Positions 48,956 to 58,200 are shown, counted from the first letter of the stretch. The stretch: DNA of 64,000 nt from Puffinus mauretanicus (GCA_023333565.1 JAJKFH010001382.1:49694-113693), one strand, 5' to 3'. Notes: generated by a model not told the origin, from the sequence alone. Numbers and translations are program-made.

Positions 48956-49092
48956 AACGGTAGGTGTGATCCAAGAACTAGTGATCGCTACTTGGTTATC
49001 GGTCAACGCGGGTGGTGAGCAATTGCATTGTGCATCACTCATTTCGTATATTCTATCATTATTTATTATCATTATTTTCCCTTTTCTGTTCT

Positions 49093-49098
49093 ATTAAA
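49093..49098 (+). terminator. 5' LTR polyadenylation signal ATTAAA
   Basis: ATTAAA is followed by CTGTCTTTATCTCAACCC, conserved in all LTRs of the window. Confidence 0.6.
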
Positions 49099-49238
49099 CT
49101 GTCTTTATCTCAACCCACGAGTTTTTCTCACTCTTACCCTTCCGATTCTCTCCCCGTCCCGCTGAGGGGGTGGGGGGAGTGAGTGAGCGGCTGTGTGGTA
49201 TTTGGCTGCCTGCCAGATTAAAAGACGACAGTCCTTTT

Positions 49239-49256
49239 TGGTGCCCAACGTGGGGC
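49239..49256 (+). other. Primer binding site, tRNA-Lys type
   Basis: TGGTGCCCAACGTGGGGC starts 8 bases after the LTR. It matches 17 of 18 bases of the standard tRNA-Lys(1,2) primer binding site, with one C-to-T change at position 4 that could be CpG decay. This is the site where minus-strand DNA synthesis is primed. Confidence 0.85.
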
Positions 49257-49340
49257 TCAAAGGGTTGAGATAACGATATATTTGACCAAAGTGTGTTAAG
49301 GAAAAATTGTTATAAGCATTCATTATATTGATTGGTCACA

Positions 49341-49958
49341 ATGTTGATGTATTGGCTGTCAGAGTTGTGGGGCTGGCTCTCAATGTTGGGTCATGTAATA
49401 CCTTGCTTGCAGTATGTGTTCCCTTTTGTGCTGTTTATCATTATTTGGAACTGGGCCAAGATTATCATTTTGCTGCTGTTTTATGAGGTGATAAGATCAT
49501 TGGTCGTAAGTTTAATCTGGTATCTGTACTCGTCACTGCCGTCATTTCTGTACCTCGGGAACCACTTCTTAGAAACTATTAGTAATTGCACTTTTTTCTC
49601 CTCAGAGAATGAATTTAAGGGGGAGACAGGATGGGACACTTTCTCCCACTTGTTAATCTTCCCTTCCATATCATCAGAAACTCCTTTTTCTTCTATCCTC
49701 TTCAGGAAAATGTCCACAATATTCCCTAAGAATTTTGAATATCCTTGGGATGTTCAAACAAGCATGTTCATATTGCTATGTCTCCTGAATGTGGTTCAGG
49801 CCTTGTTTAGAGTTAAACAACTATTCAGGAATACTGTCCAGAGATCAACCCTCAGAAAAGAGGGAGGGCAAACGGCGGTCCCTCGTCGGGGCGGGTGGAG
49901 CTGCGGGTCCCGGGGGCAGCGGGCAGCGGGAGATGAACCCCGGCAACAGACACGGTAG
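49341..49958 (+). CDS. Uncharacterised leader open frame with hydrophobic N-terminal half
   Basis: An open frame of about 205 codons lies between the primer binding site and gag. The first ATG is at 49341. Residues roughly 20-75 are strongly hydrophobic, with two or three candidate membrane segments (around VFPFVLFIIIW, IIILLLFY, and LVVSLIWYLYSSLPSFLYL). Residues 80-165 are mixed, and the last 30 are basic and Arg/Gly-rich, encoded by a sharply GC-rich patch (49860-49935). It overlaps the start of the PAT repeat region in another frame. I recognise no known domain. It is the longest uninterrupted frame in the leader while gag and pol have stops. It could be a real accessory frame, an eroded first part of gag, or chance. 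Confidence 0.35.
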   Translation: MLMYWLSELWGWLSMLGHVIPCLQYVFPFVLFIIIWNWAKIIILLLFYEVIRSLVVSLIWYLYSSLPSFLYLGNHFLETISNCTFFSSENEFKGETGWDTFSHLLIFPSISSETPFSSILFRKMSTIFPKNFEYPWDVQTSMFILLCLLNVVQALFRVKQLFRNTVQRSTLRKEGGQTAVPRRGGWSCGSRGQRAAGDEPRQQTR

Positions 49959-50176
49959 CTACTCAAAACCCCACGACAGGCACTGCGGCTACTTCAACCC
50001 CTAGAACAATCCCTGTGGCTACTCAAACTCCGGCAACAGTCACCGTAGCTTCTCCAATCCCTGCGACAGGCACTGCAGCCACTCAAACTCCGGCAACAGA
50101 CACTACAGTTACTCCAACCCACATGACAAGCACTGTAGCTACCCAAACCCCAGCAACAGGCACTACAACTGAACCA
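49937..50176 (+). repeat. 30-bp tandem repeat encoding Pro-Ala-Thr-rich decapeptides
   Basis: Eight imperfect 30-base units follow a TGA at 49934-49936. Read in one frame they encode decapeptides of the type TPATGTAATQ. The best-kept units read ATQTPATG or ATQTPATD. Substitutions are frequent but no indel breaks the 30-base phase. The composition is mucin-like (Thr, Ala, Pro). It joins the gag body through a frame change between about 50188 and 50230. Confidence 0.85.
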
Positions 50177-50187
50177 GAGGACAACCC

Positions 50188-51345
50188 TTGCTGGTATCTG
50201 TTTCCCCTGTACAGAAGAGGAAATCTTTGAAGCAGAGATCAGGTCGTTTAGAAAGGGATGATGAAAGAGCAGGACCATCACGAGGAGGGCAGGAGGAAGA
50301 GGGAGAACTCATAAATAACATGGAAACCACTCGATCCCTATCCCTGAGTGAGCTGCAAGGTATGCGGAAAGATTTCAGCCGTCATCCAGGTGAGCATATT
50401 GTTACCTGGCTGCTCCGATGCTGGGATAATGGGGCCAGTAGCCTGGAATTAGAGGGGAAAGAAGCCAAACAGCTGGGATCCCTTGCTAGGGAAGGAGGCA
50501 TTGACAAAGCAATTGGAAAAGGGACACAGGTCCTCAGCCTCTGGAGGCGACTGCTGTCAGGCGTGAAGGAAAGGTATCCCTTCAAGGAAGATGTTATATA
50601 TCGCCTAGGCAAATGGACCACTATGGAGAGAGGTATCCAGTACCTGAGAGAACTAGGCGTGCTGGAGGTAGGTTATAGTGACCTGGACGATGACCAAATA
50701 CCCAAAGATCCAGATGAAGTCCACTGCACGTGACCCATGTGGCAGAAGTTGGTACGGAGCGCACCAGCGTCATATGCCAGTTCGTTGGCAGTACTGTGCT
50801 GGAAAGAGGAAGAAGCACCAACGGTAGGTGACAGGGTTAGCAATCTCCAGGAATACAAAAAAATTATCTCCTTCTCCCTTGTCTCCTCCTCCCTTGTCTC
50901 TGTGGAGAAACTGTCCCAGGAGGTCCAGCAACTTAAAGACGATAGGTCCTGTTATCCACCTGTATGGACCAGTATCTCAGCCAGTAAGAGTCAGTGTTCT
51001 TCTGCTCAAGAGAGAGGATATAGAAAGTACACACCACAGGGCACCCTGTGGTTTTACCTGCGTGACCACGGAGAGGACATGAGGCAGTGGGATGGAAAAC
51101 CTACCTTCACCCTAGAGGCACGGGTACGTGAGTTGCAAGGAAAAACAATGACACAAGGGGGTTCTCCCAGGAAAAATGCTGCTCCAGTTTTCAGGAAAAA
51201 TCTGTCTCACGATGGTCCAGTTTCCAGTGAACAGTTCCCCAGACAGAGTAGAAGGGCTGATCTTACTTTGGATTGTAATTGTGATGAAGAAATTCTTGAC
51301 TCATGTTTGCAAGAAGTGAGAGATGGATACTATGACCAGAACTAG
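50188..51345 (+). pseudogene. Degenerate gag of ERVL-like provirus
   Basis: The gag body is in the first plus frame. The first in-frame ATG is at 50320 (METTRSLSL). A capsid-like segment follows, with EHIVTWLLRCWDNGASSLEL, EAKQLGSL and YPFKEDVIYRLG. This style is shared by ERVL-type Gag and its relative Fv1. A TGA at 50731-50733 interrupts it (probably decayed from another codon), and the frame then continues from 50734 to a TAG at 51343. No CCHC zinc knuckle is visible. An upstream Pro/Ala/Thr repeat in another frame probably belonged to the N-terminal part, so a frameshift is also present. In a live virus Gag forms the particle shell. Confidence 0.75.
51343..51345 (+). other. UAG between gag and pol in the same frame
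   Basis: The codon AAC is followed by TAG and then AGG GGC CCT; pol continues in the same frame. The arrangement is like gag-pol readthrough in some retroviruses, but a simple CAG-to-TAG decay cannot be excluded from one copy. Confidence 0.5.
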
Positions 51346-52176
51346 AGGGGCCCTGCCTCCAGCCAGGTGGAGCAAACAGACAGCCAGGTTTACTGGACTG
51401 TGTGGATTCGATGGCCTGGCACATCAGAGCCACAGGAGTATAAGGCTCTCGTAGACACTGGTGCACAGTGTACCCTGATGCCATCAAGCTACAAAGGGGC
51501 AGAACCCATCTGTATTTCTGGAGTGACAGGGGGATCCCAAGAGTTAACTGTATTGGAGGCCAAAGTGAGCCTAACCGGGAATGAGTGGCAGAAGCACCCC
51601 ATTGTGACTGGCCCAGAGGCTCTGTGCATCCTTGGCATAGGCTACCTCAGGAGAGGGCATTTCAAGGACCCAAAAGGGTACCGGTGGGCTTTTGGTATAG
51701 CTGCCTTGGAGATGGAGGAAACTAAACAACTGTCCACCTTGCGTGGTCTCTCGGAGGACCCTTCTATTGTGGGGTTGCTGAGGGTTGAAGAACAAAAGGT
51801 ACCAATCGCTACCACAACAGTGCACCGGCAGCAATATCGCACCAACCAAGATTCCCTGATTCCCATCCATGAGCTGATTTGTCGACTGGAGAGCCAAGGA
51901 GTGATCAGCAAGACTTGCTCACCCTTTAACAGTCCCATATGGCCAATGCGAAAGTCCAATGGAGAGTGGAGACTAACAGTAGACTACCGTGGCCTGAACA
52001 AAGTCACGCTGCCACTGAGTGCTGCTGTGCCGGACATGCTAGAACTTCAATACGAACTGGAATCAAAGATAGCCAAGTGGTACGCCACAATTGACATCGC
52101 TAATGTGTTCTTTTGCATCCCTTTGGCAGCAGAGTGCAGGCCACAGATTGCTTTCACTTGGAGGGGCGTCCAGTAT
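51346..52176 (+). pseudogene. ERVL-like pol, part 1: protease and N-terminal RT
   Basis: Counting from a GTG at 51367, the aspartic protease active site is LVDTGAQCTLMP at residues 29-39 (Asp30). A linker follows, then the RT palm and fingers: SPFNSPIWPMRKSNGEWRL near 185-203, DYRGLNKVT near 206, and motif A YATIDIANVFFCIPL with Asp243. The frame runs up to RGVQY and is then cut by a CR1 insertion, which brings in a TAG at 52192-52194. Protease would cleave the polyprotein and RT would copy the genome. Both are inactive here because the protein is broken. Confidence 0.88.
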
Positions 52177-52333
52177 AGAATCATAGAATCATAGAATCAG
52201 TAAGGTTGGAAAAGACCTTTAAGATCATCGAGTCCAACCGTCAATCCAACACACCATGCCCCCTACACCATGTCCCTAAGGGCCTCATCTACACGTCTTT
52301 TAAATACCTCCAGGGATGGTGACTCTACCATCC
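52177..52333 (-). mobile_element. CR1 3' end inserted within the provirus RT
   Basis: About 157 bp. It starts with AGAATCATAGAATCATAGAATCAG (complement of the CR1 octamer tail) and continues through the CR1 3' UTR and the last codons of ORF2 (ATGTCCCTAAGGGCCTCATC corresponds to 44931-44950). It is severely 5'-truncated and lies opposite to the provirus. The pol frame is the same on both sides, so the net insertion is a multiple of three. Confidence 0.92.
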
Positions 52334-53517
52334 ATACGTGGAACCAACGGCCCCAGGGGTGGAAACACAGCCCTACCATTTGCCATGGACTGATCCACAC
52401 CACACTGGAACAGGGTGAGGCTCCAGAACACCTGCAATACATTGATGACATCATCATCAGCAACACAGCAGAAGAAGTTTTTGAGAAAGGGGAGAGAATA
52501 ATTCAAATCCTTCTGAAGGCCTGTTTTGCCATGAAACAAAGTAAGGTCAAGGGACCTGCACAAGAGATCCAGTTTTTAGGAATGAAATGGCAAGATGGAC
52601 GTCGTCAGATCCCAATGGATGTGATCAACAAAATAACAGCCATGTCCCCACCAACAAACAAAAAGGAAACACAAGCTTTCTTAGGTGTTGTGGGCTTTTG
52701 GAGAATGCTTATTCCAGATTACAGCCTGATTGTAAGCCCCCTCTATCACGTGACCAGGAAGAAGAACGATTTCAAATGGGGCCCTGAGCAGCGACAAGCC
52801 TTTGAACAAATTAAACGGGAGATAGTTCATGCAGTAGCCCTTGGGCCAGTCCGGGCAGGACAAGATGTAAAGAATGTGCTCTACACCGCAGCCAGGGAGA
52901 ATGGCCCTACCTGGAGCCTCTGGCAGAAAGCACCAGGGGAGACTCAAGGTCGACCCTTAGGGTTCTGAAGCTGGGGATACAGAGGATCGGAGGCCCGCTA
53001 CACTCCAACCGAGAAGGAGATATTGGCAGCATATGAAGGGGTTCGAGCTGCTTCGGAAGTGGTTGGTACTGAAGCACAGCTCCTCCTGGCACCCCGACTG
53101 CCGGTGCTGGGCAGGATGTTCAAAGGGAGGGTCTCCTCTGCACATCATGCAACTGATGCTACGTGGAGTAAGTGGGTCACACTGATCACACAACGGGCCC
53201 AAATAGGAAACCCCAGTTGCCCAGGAATCTTGGAAGTGATCACGAACTGGCCAGAAGGCAAAGATTTTGGAATATCCCCAGAGGAGGAGGTGACATGTGC
53301 TGAAGAATTCCCACTGTATAATAAACTACCAGAAAACGAGAAGCAATATGCCCTGTTCACTGATGGGTCCTGTCGCCTTGTGGGAAAACGTCGGAGGTGG
53401 AAAGCTGCTGTATGGAGTCCTATACGCCAGGTCACAGAAACTGCTGAAGGAGAAGGTGAATCGAGCCAGTTTGCAGAGGTGAAAGCCATCCAGCTGGCCT
53501 TGGACATTGCTGAATGA
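52334..53517 (+). pseudogene. ERVL-like pol, part 2: C-terminal RT and RNase H start
   Basis: After the CR1 insertion the frame resumes at TWNQRPQGWKHSPT. RT motif C is intact: QYIDDIII, with TAC ATT GAT GAC at 52438-52449. The RT thumb/connection follows. A TGA at 52966-52968 interrupts the connection (probably a decayed Trp codon). The frame continues with RYTPTEKEILAAYEGV to the RNase H catalytic Asp (YALFTDGSC, GAT at 53362) and the ESSQFAEVKAIQLAL helix with its Glu. A second TGA ends this part at 53515-53517, in CpG-decay context. Confidence 0.88.
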
Positions 53518-54159
53518 GAAAAATGGCCAGTACTTTAGCTCTATACTGACTCATGGATGGTGGCAAATGCCCTGTGGGGATGGTTGCAGCAGTGGAAGCA
53601 GAACAACTGGCAGCGCAGAGGTAAACCCATCTGGGCTGCCGCGTTGTGGCAAGATATTGCTGCCCGAGTAGAGAACCTGGCTGTAAAAGTACATCGCGTA
53701 GATGCTCATGTACCCAAGAGTCGGGCCGCTGAGGAACATCAAAACAACCAGCAGGTGGACCAGGCTGCTAGGATTGAAGTGTCTCAGGTGGATCTGGACT
53801 GGCAACATAAGGGTGAATTATTTATAGCTCGGTGGGCCCAAGGAAGAGACGCAACATATAGATGGGCTTGTGATCGAGGGGTGGACTTGACCATGGACGC
53901 TATTGCACAGGTTATCCATGAATGTGAAACATGCGCTGCAATCAAGCAAGTCAAGCGAGTAAAGCCTTTTTGGTATGGAGGACGATGGTTGAAGTATAAA
54001 TATGGGGAAGCTTGGCAGATTGATTACATCACGCTCCCACAAACCCACCACGGCAAGTGCTATGTGCTCACCATGGTGGAAGCAACCACCGGATGGCTGG
54101 AAACATACCTTGTGCCCCATGCCACCGCCCAGAACACCACCCTGGGCCTTGAAAAGTAG
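53518..54159 (+). pseudogene. ERVL-like pol, part 3: end of RNase H and truncated integrase
   Basis: This continues in the same frame after the TGA. A further TAG lies at 53536-53538, just before LYTDSWMVANAL, which holds another RNase H Asp. Integrase starts near 53800. The CC half of its zinc-binding domain is visible (HECETC), but no H-x3-H pair is seen at the expected distance upstream, which suggests a small deletion around ARWAQGRD. The first catalytic Asp of the core is in WQIDYITLP. The frame ends in a TAG at 54157-54159, and the remaining core residues and C-terminal domain are missing. No env follows. Confidence 0.85.
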
Positions 54160-54252
54160 TGGTGCCATGTTGCACCACTACTGACTGGCCTCCGGCTGGA
54201 CTTCATGTCACTGATCACAGAATTTTAGCCAGTTTTCAGTCCACTTTGTTGC

Positions 54253-54702
54253 TGTCCAGGTTTCGGCTGGGATAGGGTTAAATTTCTTCCTAGTGCTGTG
54301 TTTTGGATTTAGTATGAGGAGAATGTTGATAACACACTGATGTTTTCCGTTGTTGCTAAGTGCCCTCCTAGTCCAAGGACAGCTCCTGTGCCTACTGACT
54401 GAGCTAGGTACACAAGATGGGAGGGAACATAATCAGGACAGCCAGCCCAGCTGGCTAATGGGGTATTCCATACCATGCGACGTCATGCTCAGTATATGAA
54501 CGGTAGGTGTGATCCAGGAAGTACCGATTGCTGCTTGGTTATCGGTCAGCGCGGGTGGTGAGCAATTGCATTGTGCATCACTCATTTTGTATATTCTAAC
54601 ATTATTATTATTTTCCCTTTTCTGTCTTTATTAAACCCTATTAAACCCTATTAAACCCTATTAAACTGTCTTTATCTCAACCTGCCAGGTTAAACCACGA
54701 CA
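54253..54702 (+). mobile_element. Solo ERVL-like LTR (type II) inserted in old CR1; mimics a 3' LTR
   Basis: A 450-bp LTR from TGTCCAGGTTTCGGCTGGGA to GGTTAAACCACGACA. It is flanked by an exact 5-bp duplication, GTTGC at 54248-54252 and 54703-54707, and CR1 sequence continues on both sides. Relative to the provirus 5' LTR it lacks about 95 bp of U5 (it jumps from TTTATCTCAACC to TGCCAGGTTAAACC). It also carries a 10-bp tandem expansion that repeats the ATTAAA signal. Confidence 0.9.
54631..54666 (+). repeat. (TTAAACCCTA)n 10-bp tandem repeat within LTR
   Basis: Three perfect TTAAACCCTA units plus a partial unit. Each unit boundary recreates ATTAAA, so the LTR polyadenylation signal is present four times. 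Confidence 0.95.
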
Positions 54703-55214
54703 GTTGCCCACTTTTGTAGTGTGTATTTAATCAGTTTGTCTATGAAGATGTTACAAGAGACAGTGCTGAAAACCTTACTAAAGTCAAGATAAACAGCATC
54801 CACTGCTCTTCCCTTATCCCCAAGCCAGTCATTTATTTATAGAAGGCCATCAGATTTGTCAGGTTTGAACTCCCCTTCACAAATCCATACTGACTATTCC
54901 CTATTACCTTCTTGTCCTTAATATGTTTCCAGGATTAAATGGTTTCCAGGATTATTTGCTCCATCACCTTCCCAGAGACTGAAGTAAGGCTGACCAGACT
55001 GTAGTTCCCTGGATCCTCCTTCTTGCCCTTATTGAAGATAAGAGTGATTTTTGATTTCTTCCAGTCTTCAGGAACCTCCCCTGACTGATTTTTATTAAAA
55101 GCGGCCTTGCAATGACACAGGTCACCTCCCTCAGCACTTGTGGGCAATGACCACACACAGCAGAAAGGCTGTTGCACTGGCTCTGAGAGACATCTTTCCT
55201 GATTTTGCTACACA

Positions 55215-58200
55215 TTTTAAAATGTTATATTCCAGGATCCCAGTTAAGGTTGATCTAAACAGTATTTAAGCCATACTGCATTCCTTTTAACAAGACCTGA
55301 CATGATTCTAAGAAATGTTTGAACAGCGCAGTCAGTGCTGTGTCTTTTAATGGGAATAGAAACATCACTTCATTTGCCAGTGCTGTCATTCTTACTGTAT
55401 TAAATTCACTTATCATAAAATATTTTCTTTAGTAAACTTGTCAAACTTCTTTTAGGCTTCTTACTACATATCCAAAAAATGCCAGAGTTGCCTCAATTTA
55501 TTTTTTTTTTCAATTAGGCATAAAATTTTGCTCTATTTTCCATGACAGAATTAAGGACAACTCCCTACAACTTCTAATGTGTGTGTTATTCAAGACTTCC
55601 AACTTTCTATGCCATTTGCATTGACTGTAGGAAAGCTCACTCACCATCAGCAGAAACCTTTCTGCTTGTCATTCAATGTTGAGAAGACTATTTTTGCTGT
55701 CCAGGTACATGGTGGTAAAGCCCATGAGCACACCTTTATTTTGTGGATGGATAGAATAATGCAATCTAAGACCATTTGGAGAATTCTGGTTCTTTTAAGC
55801 CATGGCAGAAAGGAACTTCAGTGAAATGCAGGAAGGCTGGCTCAATAGCATGGAAATGTAAATAGCATGTCTAACAAATAGAGAGAGGTAAGTATGGAAT
55901 TTTGTTAAAGAAAAAAAACAGAGCTGAAAACAGCTTTGTTGAAATTTCTGGGTTTTAACTTGATCAGAAGCTCCAATTGTTTCCAAAGTAAATACTCACT
56001 GTATTTGTTTTCCAACTTTTATATCTTTTCTTTCTTTTTCCGTCTCTTTGCAGTCCTGGCATTTTATACGTTTTATTGCAACAGATTTTAAACTACAAGG
56101 GTTTCTTGGTTGATAAAAATAGCACATATCTACATCGTGAGATATTTTGTATCACATCACAGATCAGTACCTTCCTAAAGTGCTTGTGAAGAGTCTGGAA
56201 TAATTTGCTCTGGTGTAGAATAGTCTAAGTAACAGCTACCAAAAAAAAGCCTTAAGCAAGTAATGAAAACCAAGTCTTTTGGGGTTGTCCAGAAGTATAA
56301 CTCCACATATACTGTGATGAATTAGACTGGAAGATGCTCAGGAAATTAAATATGATAACAGTTTTAACAACATTAAATTATGCTGTTTAAAACTGAACAC
56401 TATTTGCCTTTAATCATTTATCATTTAAACTTTAATCATTTGCATGGTAGGAATGTGTTCAATATTAAGCATTACTATTGCAGCTCTGTTGAGCTGCATA
56501 TTGCTGCATTATGCTGTCTTGCATAATCTAATGCTGAAATACTCATACTTGGATGATACCAATCAATGAAGTGCTGGTATCTAGTTTGGAAAAAGTAGGT
56601 AGTTATACAAGCTATCAACAAATATTTGGGTTTTATTGCAATAATCACAATACTGTTTTTGTAATTGGTTTATGGTTAAAGCTGGATTTTTCATGGTAAC
56701 TGGGAAATTTGCTAAAACTTCTCTAGGTATTTAGTGAAAGACTTGGTCTTCAGAAAACATGAATTTCCTTTGCTTGTATACCTGTCATTTAAAAAAAGAA
56801 TACAATTTAACACCAAACATTTGTTTTCTTTTTTTTTTTTTTTTTTTAAGTAGAATGGAATGGATGGAGTGTGTAACACAAGTTTCTTACTACTCTTGCA
56901 CAGTCTTGTCTTGTATAGTCCTAGGAAGATAAGAGTTGCTTAACAAGAAGAGTATCAGAATCTATATTTTGCAAGAAACATAAATGGGTTTTTTGTGATA
57001 GCAATTTCTTACTTGGTCTTGTAATTATCAGGAATAGAAAAAGAAGAGAAAATAAAAGAAAAACAAACAAACAAACAAACAAACAAAACCCTCCAGAAGA
57101 CAGCTTTTGCCAACTCTCAGGAAACCTAATATTCTCGAACTCCTGATTCCCACAATTTTTATTTGGGTTTTAGATCAAACATCATTAATTTTCTCAATGC
57201 TAAGTGAACCTTTTTATAAGTCATGAATCACAAAACTACTTTGACATAATTGACTCTACCTCAACATATGACACCCTTAGAGTCATGCAATTTTTCTTCC
57301 TGACGCTGCATACAAGAAAACAAAAAAAATATATAGGTAGCAATAACAACACCATTCCTAACGGTGCTTTATTGCTAGGAGATCTGAGTTCAACAGCTGC
57401 CTTCCAAATCTACTTGCTGTCATGATTTATACTCTCCATCACTTTCAACTAACTTAGCTCAGACCTGCTATGTTCAGGATATGACTACCTTCTGAGGAAG
57501 AATAAGGCAAATGCCATTCTTACTGTTATGTCTTTACTGTTCTTGGTTTTAGTCACAATAAGTCACAAATGTTGGATTTAATGAGGATATCACTTCCACA
57601 AAGTTTTTTGCCCATCATAGATTTTTGTGAAGTGTGAACCAAAATACTTAGTTGCAAACCTTGAAATCAATGTGATTAAAAAGAGAAACTTTATAATCAA
57701 CTTGTTTTCATCTTGGTTAAGAGGAAATCAATCAAATTTCATCTTGATATAAAAGCAGTAAAATACATACTTCTGTGAAAACAGAATGAAGATTTTGGAT
57801 AACCATATAACGGATTATCAGACCTCTTCAATGCATGTATGTATGCACGTCTTTAAGAAGAGAGAAAGAAAGAAACAAACAAAACCCCTACTTGACAGTA
57901 AGCTGTGCCTGAAAGTTGAGTTTAATTTTTCGGTGTAGGTAGAGCTGGTAGGATTCACAACAAATTGTGTTTTCTTACAAAGTGAAAAAAGGAGTACCAT
58001 GAATTATAATCAATAAATGTTTTCTAAATCCTAGCTGCATTTGTTGGGAGATATTCAGGTGTTTGGTACAGTGGCAGTGTTGAGTAAATGACCTGAAAGG
58101 CAGAAAATAGTACACTTTCGTGGCTGTAATCAGGATTCAGCTCTTAAATTTGAAAGTGGGAGCCAGGAAACCTGACCACTCTAGCTGGCATGCATACAAT

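Larger units (their letters stand above)
48710..49230 (+). repeat. Provirus 5' LTR (type II centre)
   Basis: 521 bp from TGTCCCGGTTTCGGCTGGGA to ATTAAAAGACGACA. The primer binding site follows after 8 bases, which shows that this is a true 5' LTR and not a solo copy. It carries a perfect CRE, a TATA-like box and an ATTAAA signal. It differs from the LTR at 54253 at roughly 17 positions over the first 400 or so bases by eye. Confidence 0.95.
48710..54175 (+). mobile_element. 3'-truncated ERVL-like endogenous provirus
   Basis: The order is 5' LTR (48710-49230), primer binding site, leader frame, gag, protease, RT, RNase H and partial integrase. The pol sequence and the 5-bp duplications of the related solo LTRs fit avian class III (ERVL-like) elements. 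The coding region carries several in-frame stops and a CR1 insertion in RT. The element stops in integrase near 54175, where an old CR1 fragment begins. No env, polypurine tract or own 3' LTR is visible. The left flank CATAT (48705-48709) has no partner on the right, as expected if the right end was deleted. The LTR at 54253 is a separate insertion. Confidence 0.9.
54172..55205 (-). mobile_element. Old CR1 fragment, split by a solo LTR
   Basis: Two pieces, about 54172-54252 and 54703-55205, are collinear with the CR1 at 45.8-46.3 kb. The left piece has GACTGGCCTCCGGCTGGACT (compare GACCGGCCGCCAACTGGATT near 45807) and the right piece has GAGACAGTGCTGAAAACC and TGTAGTTCCCTGGATCCTCC. The minus strand of the right piece still reads GEVPEDWKKSKITLIFNKGKKEDPGNYSLVSLTSV-like RT sequence. 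The CR1 3' end is missing because the provirus abuts it. It is much older than the copy at 44.9 kb. Confidence 0.88.

Noticed and set aside
49937..50176. Possible CRISPR-like array
   Set aside because: The 30-bp units are contiguous with no spacers, code for a decapeptide repeat, and lie in a eukaryotic provirus.
54253..54702. LTR read as the provirus 3' LTR
   Set aside because: It has its own GTTGC duplication, interrupts a continuous CR1, and no polypurine tract precedes it.
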